Assembly: GCA_018377375.1 (NCBI GenBank)
Contig: JAGZZN010000060.1
Span: 1-9,780 of the forward strand
Length of the DNA: 9,780 bases
Reading direction: 5' to 3'
From: Streptococcus parasanguinis
GTDB lineage: Bacteria; Bacillota; Bacilli; Lactobacillales; Streptococcaceae
Part shown: in pieces, positions 4,829 to 9,780 of the stretch
Position numbering within the stretch: the first letter of the stretch is position 1
How the letters are laid out: every line of letters begins with the position of its first letter
Position numbers and translations under genes: made by a program
The notes under the pieces: generated by a model
What the model was told of the DNA's origin: nothing
Seen by the model: the letters and a program-made list of their open reading frames with translations, nothing else
The model's database searches: none

Positions 4829-6607
4829 ATGAAACAAGAACAAAACAGTTTTAGTAGACTATGGACTTATTTGAGAGCCTATCGCTTGGAAGTTTGCTTG
4901 TCCATTTTCTTAAAAATCCTGAGTGTCGTCATGAGTGTTGTCGAACCCTTTGTTTTGGGGCTTGCCATTACTGAGTTGACAAAAAATCTCATGGATATGG
5001 CAAAAGGTCTTGCGGGAGCTGGTCTTAATACCTCCTATATCGCGATCATTATGACGCTCTATCTATTCCGTGGGGTCCTCTATGAGTTGGGATCTTATTA
5101 TTCCAACTATTTTATGACCAATGCTGTTCAAAAGACCGTTCAGGACATGCGAAATGATTTGTCTCATAAAATCAACCACATTCCGGTTTCCTATTTTGAC
5201 CGGCATCAGTTCGGAGATTTGCTAGGACGTTTTACTAGCGATGTCGAAACTGTCTCGAATGCCTTGCAACAGTCCTTCTTACAAATCGTCAACGCTATCT
5301 TTACCTTGCTCTTTGTCATCAGCATGGTCTTATACTTAAACATCCAGCTGGGGCTAGTGGTCATTTTGTCCATTCCGATCACTTATTTCAGTGCTCGATT
5401 TATCATGAAAAAATCTCAGCCTTACTTTAAAGAGCAGGCAGATGTTTTGGGGGCAATGAACGGCTTTGTGCAAGAAAATTTAACAGGCTTTAATGTCCTT
5501 AAGCTCTATGTTCGGGAAAAATCTTCCCAGGAAGAGTTTCATGATATTACCCATCACCTTCAAAAAGTAGGGTTCAAGGCCAACTTCATTTCTGGCTTAA
5601 TGATGCCGATTTTAAATGGGATTTCAGATTTGACCTATCTCATTATCGCTTTGTTTGGTGGTTTGCAAGTGTTAGCAGGTCGTTTGACTGTCGGGAATAT
5701 GCAAGCCTTCGTTCAATATGTTTGGCAGATCAACCAACCCATTCAAAACTTGACCCAATTGGCAGGTCAGCTACAAAGTGCTAAGTCGTCTTTAGACCGG
5801 ATTTTCCAAGTCATGGATGAGCCAGATGAAGTAGCAGATGTGACAGAAACCCTCTCTGGAGATTTGACAGGGCAAGTCAGCTTTAAAAACGTGGATTTCC
5901 AATATGTAGCAGACAAACCCTTGATCCGTGATTTCAACCTAGAAGTCAAACCAGGTGAAATGGTGGCCATTGTCGGACCGACTGGAGCAGGGAAAACAAC
6001 CTTGATTAATTTGCTGATGCGCTTTTACGATGTGACTGCGGGATCGATCACAGTGGATGGTCATGATATTCGCCATCTGTCACGCCAAGATTACCGCAAG
6101 CAATTCGGAATGGTGCTTCAGGATGCTTGGTTATATGAAGGAACCATCAAAGAAAACCTTCGCTTTGGTAATCTCGAGGCAACGGATGAAGAAATTGTGG
6201 AAGCTGCAAAGGCAGCCAATGTCGATCACTTTATCCGGACGCTTCCTGGTGGTTATAATATGGAAATGAACCAGGAGTCTAGCAATATTTCTCTAGGGCA
6301 AAAGCAACTTCTAACTATTGCGCGTGCGCTCCTGGCTGATCCTAAAATCTTGATTTTGGATGAAGCGACGTCTTCTGTGGATACGCGTTTAGAGCTCTTG
6401 ATTCAAAAAGCGATGAAGAATTTGATGAAAGGGCGGACTAGCTTTGTCATTGCTCACCGCCTGTCTACCATTCAAGAAGCAGATAAAATCCTTGTCCTCA
6501 AAGATGGCCAAATCATCGAGCAAGGAAATCACCAATCCTTGTTAGCAGATAAAGGATTCTACTATGAGCTCTACAATAGCCAATTTTCAAATAAAAAAGC
6601 CGAATAA
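4829..6607 (+). CDS. Heterodimeric ABC multidrug-type exporter subunit, catalytic half
   Basis: This 592-aa partner starts 13 bases after the upstream stop, with AAAGGAG placed 6 bases before ATG, so the two are co-transcribed. It has the same fold: membrane helices to about residue 300, then the ATPase with Walker A GPTGAGKT (383-390), Q-loop Gln431, Walker B ILILDE (507-512) with catalytic Glu512, and switch His543 (IAHR). Its signature is ISLGQ (487-491) rather than LSGGQ. Combined with the first subunit, one nucleotide site has intact Walker B, His and LSGGQ, while the other combines the altered Walker B and Gln with the altered signature. That is the classic asymmetric heterodimer. The family exports drugs, dyes and similar hydrophobic compounds; the substrate here cannot be read from sequence. 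It may be the patB counterpart. A terminator follows. Confidence 0.95.
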   Translation: MKQEQNSFSRLWTYLRAYRLEVCLSIFLKILSVVMSVVEPFVLGLAITELTKNLMDMAKGLAGAGLNTSYIAIIMTLYLFRGVLYELGSYYSNYFMTNAVQKTVQDMRNDLSHKINHIPVSYFDRHQFGDLLGRFTSDVETVSNALQQSFLQIVNAIFTLLFVISMVLYLNIQLGLVVILSIPITYFSARFIMKKSQPYFKEQADVLGAMNGFVQENLTGFNVLKLYVREKSSQEEFHDITHHLQKVGFKANFISGLMMPILNGISDLTYLIIALFGGLQVLAGRLTVGNMQAFVQYVWQINQPIQNLTQLAGQLQSAKSSLDRIFQVMDEPDEVADVTETLSGDLTGQVSFKNVDFQYVADKPLIRDFNLEVKPGEMVAIVGPTGAGKTTLINLLMRFYDVTAGSITVDGHDIRHLSRQDYRKQFGMVLQDAWLYEGTIKENLRFGNLEATDEEIVEAAKAANVDHFIRTLPGGYNMEMNQESSNISLGQKQLLTIARALLADPKILILDEATSSVDTRLELLIQKAMKNLMKGRTSFVIAHRLSTIQEADKILVLKDGQIIEQGNHQSLLADKGFYYELYNSQFSNKKAE

Positions 6608-6620
6608 GCTTGTGTCATCG

Positions 6621-6657
6621 AAAGAGGTTTGAGAAAGCATTCTCAGCCTCTTTTTCT
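6621..6657 (+). terminator. Rho-independent terminator of the ABC operon
   Basis: AAAGAGG..TGAGAA (from 6621) pairs with TTCTCA-GCCTCTTT (6640-6653) with a small internal bulge and an AGCA loop, and runs into a T tract. It ends the two-gene operon. Confidence 0.88.
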
Positions 6658-6736
6658 TACTCACTTTTATTACTACATAAAAAGGTTAACATATCTGCAA
6701 CAAATTGATACAGAATATTCACACAATTCACCTTGT

Positions 6737-6766
6737 TTGTCATGATAATTTTTATTAGGATAGAAT
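6737..6766 (+). promoter_or_regulatory. Probable promoter of the secreted GH87-like gene
   Basis: TTGTCA (6737-6742) and TAGAAT (6761-6766) are spaced 18 bases apart, 31 bases before the start codon. The surrounding 6660-6780 region is A/T-rich. I see no clear operator or catabolite-response (cre) site in it. Confidence 0.55.
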
Positions 6767-6796
6767 CGTTGTAAAAAATAAAAGGAGAAATGTGTG

Positions 6797-8824
6797 ATGA
6801 ATCATTTAAACAAAGATATCGTTTTTGGCATTCGCAAGTCTAAACTTGGAGTCTTTTCTGTCGTGATTGCGATCTTGGGGGCTTGTTTTTTGACTGGACA
6901 ATCTGTGGCAGCTGATCAAGCTGGAGAGCAGGCACAAGTCCAAACACAAGGGCAAGAAGCGACAACCTCTGATCCCGCAGGCTCTCAAGTAGATACCAGC
7001 CAATATGGCGCATCTATGCCTTACACCCGTTATGAAGCAGACAAAGGGAACCTCCTTGGAAAGGCAGAGGTAGAGCAGTCTCAAGACAGTCACTCAACAG
7101 CTATTGAAGCTTCTGATCAGACTTATGTCGCTTTAAAAGAAAAAGGAGATGGTGTTTCCTTTAAGGTCAATGAACCAGCCAATGCCTTAACTGTACGCTA
7201 TACAGTACCAGATGGTGCCAGTGGACAACTTGATGTACAGGTGAATGGTCACAGTGTTCAACAATTGGATCTTTCGTCCTCATCTAACTGGCAGTACTTG
7301 AATGACAAAGGTATACACGATAGTGCCCAGGCGGATACACGCGCTCGGTTCCAATTTGATGAAGTGCATAGCCTCCTTCCAGGACTTCAGCTTCAAAAAG
7401 GAGATGTGGTTTCACTGGTGAAAAACAGGTCAGACGACGTTCATTACGGCCTTGACTTTGTGGAATTTGAGCAAGCTCCAGACCCGATTGCTCAAGGGGA
7501 TAATGCTATCAATATTGTTTCTAAAGGAGCTACGCCAAACGACGATACTGATGACAGCCAGGCCCTCTATGATGCGATTTATGAGGCCAAACAAACCGGA
7601 AAGAATGTCTATATCCCAGCTGGGCGATTTAATCTCAATCGAAAAGTCGGTATCGATGCTTCTGATATGAAGATTTCAGGGGCTGGTATCTGGCATACCC
7701 AACTGCATTTTACTAGTGACCAAGCTGGTGGCGGTGGATTTGACTTCCTTCACCAAGACAACCATGTTGAATTTAGCGATGTCTATCTGTCCTCCAACCT
7801 TCGTTCACGCTATGGTGAAAATGCTCAGTACAAGGCCATTTCTGGAACGCCAGGGAAGAACTCTCATATTCACGATATTTGGGCCGAACATTTTGAAGTC
7901 GGCATGTGGATTGGCGATTATGCTGGAAAAAATGATATGAAGTACACAGATGGTCTAGTAGTAGAAAATGTCCGTTTGCGCAATAACCTGGCTGACGGAG
8001 TCAACTTTGCCCAAGGGACTAAGAATTCGATTGTCCGCAATTCTAGTATCCGTGGGAATGGAGATGACGGACTAGCCAGCTGGTCAAGTATTGCGGATGG
8101 AACAGAATCAGCAGTAGCAGAAAACAATAAATTCTTGCACAATACGATTGAACTTGGTTGGCGTGCTGGTGGTGTTGGGATCTTTGGTGGAAAAGGCCAT
8201 GAGATCGCCTACAATCGGATTAAAGACAATATCGGTGATGCCGGAATTCGCTTGACGACTGTCTTTAAAGGCCATAACTTTGATCTGAATGAAGAAGGAA
8301 TTCGGGTTCACCACAATCTCTTGGAGCGTACAGGAACGAAGAGTGATATCTACAACAAGCATCGTGGATCGATTGATGTTGAAACGCGCTATGGAGATAT
8401 TAAAAATATCACCATTGAGGACAATGTATTTGTAGCGCCATTTGATACAGGTGTGACCGATCACCTCAATCCAAACGGTGGCATCCTAAACCATGTCGAA
8501 GTCAGGAACAATCAAACCATGAGTCAACTCTCTCGTCCAGCTCAAGCAGGATTATCTGCTCCTGCTTCAAAATCAGTTGGACAAGCCTTGAAAGTGAAAG
8601 AAGAACCACTTCAAGTAAGTGCCGTGAAAGTCCCCCATCAACCATCGAAAGTTCAACCGTCTAAAAAACAAACCGGTCTGAATCTTAAACAAGCAAAGAC
8701 AGTCACTAAAACAGTCAAACCTAACTATGTCTTAAAAGCAACAAATTCCAAGCAAAAGAGCTTTTTGAAAGCTCCGAGTGCTTTGTTCCTTTATCGGATG
8801 ATGGGGTTAAGTCAAACAGTTTAA
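6797..8824 (+). CDS. Secreted GH87-like alpha-1,3-glucanase (mutanase/mycodextranase-type) with YSIRK-like signal
   Basis: The 675-aa product begins with a YSIRK-type signal (FGIRKSKLGVFSVV, about 10-23) with likely cleavage after residue 39. A Gln-rich linker follows, then a CBM35/CBM6-like beta-sandwich (about 72-227), then a right-handed beta-helix (about 235-575) opening with N-I-V-S-K-G-A-T-P-N-D-D-T-D-D-S and rich in N-N and G-I repeats. In the helix, Asp400 (DGVNF) and the pair Asp423-Asp424 (NGDDGLASWS) match the spacing I recall for the catalytic Asp residues of Bacillus/Paenibacillus GH87 enzymes (1045, 1068, 1069). Expected substrates are alpha-1,3-glucan (streptococcal mutan or fungal wall) or nigeran. 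The C-terminal 100 residues are Lys/Gln/Ser-rich and no LPXTG motif is present. ATG 6797 is 9 bases from AAAGGAG; GTG 6794 is an alternative. A more general pectate-lyase-like beta-helix enzyme is the fallback call. Confidence 0.85.
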   Translation: MNHLNKDIVFGIRKSKLGVFSVVIAILGACFLTGQSVAADQAGEQAQVQTQGQEATTSDPAGSQVDTSQYGASMPYTRYEADKGNLLGKAEVEQSQDSHSTAIEASDQTYVALKEKGDGVSFKVNEPANALTVRYTVPDGASGQLDVQVNGHSVQQLDLSSSSNWQYLNDKGIHDSAQADTRARFQFDEVHSLLPGLQLQKGDVVSLVKNRSDDVHYGLDFVEFEQAPDPIAQGDNAINIVSKGATPNDDTDDSQALYDAIYEAKQTGKNVYIPAGRFNLNRKVGIDASDMKISGAGIWHTQLHFTSDQAGGGGFDFLHQDNHVEFSDVYLSSNLRSRYGENAQYKAISGTPGKNSHIHDIWAEHFEVGMWIGDYAGKNDMKYTDGLVVENVRLRNNLADGVNFAQGTKNSIVRNSSIRGNGDDGLASWSSIADGTESAVAENNKFLHNTIELGWRAGGVGIFGGKGHEIAYNRIKDNIGDAGIRLTTVFKGHNFDLNEEGIRVHHNLLERTGTKSDIYNKHRGSIDVETRYGDIKNITIEDNVFVAPFDTGVTDHLNPNGGILNHVEVRNNQTMSQLSRPAQAGLSAPASKSVGQALKVKEEPLQVSAVKVPHQPSKVQPSKKQTGLNLKQAKTVTKTVKPNYVLKATNSKQKSFLKAPSALFLYRMMGLSQTV

Positions 8825-8833
8825 GAAGGATGG

Positions 8834-8862
8834 AAATCCTGGATATAATTCCAGGATTTTTT
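8834..8862 (+). terminator. Rho-independent terminator of the GH87-like gene
   Basis: A perfect 10-bp stem AAATCCTGGA (8834-8843) / TCCAGGATTT (8850-8859) with a TATAAT loop is followed by a T run, 9 bases after the stop codon. Confidence 0.93.
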
Positions 8863-8881
8863 GCTTGCTGCTAGACTTTCA

Positions 8882-8910
8882 TTGACAGTGAGGAGGCATA
8901 TCGGTATACT
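8882..8910 (+). promoter_or_regulatory. Promoter of the acetyltransferase gene (TTGACA-17-TATACT)
   Basis: A perfect -35 TTGACA (8882-8887), a 17-base spacer and TATACT (8905-8910) form a strong promoter. A second TATAAT lies at 8914-8919 without a well-spaced -35. The leader would be only about 20 bases. Confidence 0.8.
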
Positions 8911-8939
8911 AGGTATAATCTAATGAGGAGGCCTCCATG

Positions 8940-9446
8940 ATGATTCGACCCGTTCAGCTCAGCGATGCAGCAGCTATCCGAGCGATTTACCAACCTTATG
9001 TAACCGAGACGGCCATTACCTTTGAGGTTGATGTGCCGACTGTCCAGGAGTTTGAAAGCCGCATCACAAAAACGCTGACTCAATTCCCTTATTTGGTCGC
9101 AGAAGTGGATGGGAAAGTTGCTGGGTATGCCTATGCCTCGACTTATTATGCACGCGCTGCCTATGATTGGACCACTGAATTGTCTATTTATGTAGCCAAA
9201 GAGGCGCGTGGACAAGGGATTGGATCGGCCCTTTATACGGCCTTAGAAGAGGAGTTGCAAGCACGAGGCTACTTACGCTTTCTGGCTTGTATCGCGGTTC
9301 CGAACGAAGCCAGCATTTCCATGCATGAAAAGCGAGGGTATGTCCAAGTGGCTCATTTCCCAAAGATTGGCTATAAGTTTAACAAATGGCATGATATCGT
9401 CTGGATGCAAAAGACGATCGAAGGGCCGGTGAGAAAAATACAGTAG
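8940..9446 (+). CDS. GNAT N-acetyltransferase, phosphinothricin acetyltransferase (PAT/MnaT)-like
   Basis: The 168-aa product is a full-length single-domain GNAT enzyme, which transfers acetyl from acetyl-CoA to an amine. The N-terminus IRPVQLSDAAAIRAIY and the block YYARAAYDWTTELSIYV are typical of the PAT/YncA (MnaT) subfamily, known to acetylate phosphinothricin, methionine sulfoximine or methionine sulfone. The acetyl-CoA pyrophosphate loop is R-G-Q-G-I-G at residues 90-95, and the late motif PNEASISMHEKRGY is also canonical. The natural substrate in streptococci is unknown; detoxifying an amino-acid analogue is the family-based guess. Both ATG 8937 and ATG 8940 are possible; 8940 is preferred because it is 8 bases from GAGGAGG and gives the common M-I-R start. 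It is a single-gene unit with its own promoter. No clear terminator follows. Confidence 0.93.
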   Translation: MIRPVQLSDAAAIRAIYQPYVTETAITFEVDVPTVQEFESRITKTLTQFPYLVAEVDGKVAGYAYASTYYARAAYDWTTELSIYVAKEARGQGIGSALYTALEEELQARGYLRFLACIAVPNEASISMHEKRGYVQVAHFPKIGYKFNKWHDIVWMQKTIEGPVRKIQ

Positions 9447-9484
9447 AAATCACGACATTTGTAAATCGCAATAGTTAATTATCC

Positions 9485-9513
9485 CTGACTTTTTCATAGG
9501 CTAAAATGATACT
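9485..9513 (+). promoter_or_regulatory. Tentative promoter of the cardiolipin synthase-like gene
   Basis: CTGACT (9485-9490) and GATACT (9508-9513) are 17 bases apart and each match four of six consensus bases. TAAAAT at 9502-9507 is an alternative -10 without a good -35. With no terminator seen after the acetyltransferase gene, read-through into the next gene is also possible. Confidence 0.35.
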
Positions 9514-9529
9514 AATAAAATTACTGAAA

Positions 9530-9554
9530 GAGACCGGAAAGTTGTGATGGTCTC
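9530..9554 (+). promoter_or_regulatory. Leader hairpin GAGACC/GGTCTC
   Basis: A perfect 6-bp inverted repeat, GAGACC (9530-9535) and GGTCTC (9549-9554), encloses a 13-base loop 21 bases before the start codon. No T run follows, so it is not a normal terminator. It may be a small regulatory or stabilising hairpin in the leader. Confidence 0.45.
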
Positions 9555-9575
9555 CCCTACATGAAAGGAGCCTTT

Positions 9576-9780
9576 ATGACTGAAGAACAAAGTGCTAGGC
9601 TGTTACCTCAAAAGCCCTCCAGATGGGCCAAAATTCTACTTAACCGAAAGGTTCCCATTCTTCTGTTCTTTTTACTGGAATTGGCCTTTCTTGTCTTTTC
9701 ATATCTCAGTCTACAAGAGCATTTCCCATCCATTATCTTATGGGAACACTTGTTGAGTGTCTTTACCTTCTTTTACTTGC
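9576..9780 (+). CDS. cls: Probable cardiolipin synthase, N-terminal part (cut by window edge)
   Basis: Only 68 residues are present. ATG follows AAAGGAG by 5 bases. The product starts with a short polar head rich in basic residues, then N-R-K-V-P-I-L-L-F-F-L-L-E-L (about 23-36), which opens the first membrane helix (about 27-46), and a second hydrophobic segment starts near 53 and ends at the window edge in L-L-S-V-F-T-F-F-Y-L. This layout and wording resemble the two-helix PLDc_N region of Firmicute cardiolipin synthases, which condense phosphatidylglycerol at the membrane. The two catalytic HKD motifs would lie beyond the window, so the call is from the N-terminus only. Another membrane protein cannot be ruled out. 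Confidence 0.6.
   Translation, partial: MTEEQSARLLPQKPSRWAKILLNRKVPILLFFLLELAFLVFSYLSLQEHFPSIILWEHLLSVFTFFYL

Noticed and set aside
8108..8464. 118-codon minus-strand ORF inside the GH87-like gene
   Set aside because: It is antisense to a well-supported gene, has no recognisable protein pattern and no promoter or ribosome site that stands out.
6797..8824. Calling the secreted protein a pectate lyase
   Set aside because: The beta-helix fold is shared by many families, but the NGDDGLASWS motif with the upstream Asp at the right spacing and the CBM-like domain fit GH87 better.
8871..9215. 114-codon minus-strand ORF opposite the acetyltransferase gene
   Set aside because: It is a shadow of the GNAT gene and its promoter region, with no family resemblance.
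1..9780. A dedicated defence or other new multi-gene system
   Set aside because: Genes are mostly single units with housekeeping, transport or surface roles, and no nuclease, reverse transcriptase, toxin-antitoxin or phage gene set was seen.

Overview
The window looks like chromosomal DNA of a low-to-mid GC Gram-positive coccus, most likely an oral Streptococcus of the mitis/sanguinis/parasanguinis type. The evidence is the rplL (L7/L12) sequence, strong AGGAG ribosome sites, TTGACA/TATAAT-type promoters, a YSIRK-like signal peptide and an IS256-family remnant that closely matches streptococcal copies as I remember them. The species cannot be fixed from the sequence alone.

Layout from left to right. 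(1) 1-376: the 3' part of rplL and its terminator. (2) About 380-1183: a decayed IS256-family insertion sequence on the minus strand, frameshifted near its start and cut off before the third catalytic residue, abutting the rplL terminator. (3) 1204-2938: three tandem paralogous genes for small lipoproteins of unknown function (147-150 aa). Each has its own promoter and terminator; copies 1 and 2 also share a duplicated promoter-leader. (4) 2955-6657: a two-gene operon for a heterodimeric ABC exporter of the multidrug type, preceded by an extended -10 promoter and a long leader hairpin that could be an attenuator. (5) 6737-8862: a monocistronic gene for a large secreted protein with a YSIRK-like signal, a CBM-like beta-sandwich and a right-handed beta-helix with GH87 (alpha-1,3-glucanase/mycodextranase) catalytic spacing. 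It has a lysine-rich tail instead of an LPXTG anchor. (6) 8882-9446: a PAT-type GNAT acetyltransferase gene. (7) 9576-9780: the 5' end of a membrane protein gene, probably cardiolipin synthase.

All intact genes are on the plus strand and most are separate transcription units; only the ABC pair is a clear operon. The genes do not form an evident pathway. A loose theme is the cell envelope: lipoproteins, an exporter, a secreted glucan hydrolase and a phospholipid enzyme. I see no convincing undescribed multi-gene system. The best leads are the tandem lipoprotein family (including its signal peptides as possible peptide-pheromone sources), the anchorless GH87-like enzyme, and the ABC leader hairpin. 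I saw no CRISPR array, tRNA or rRNA.
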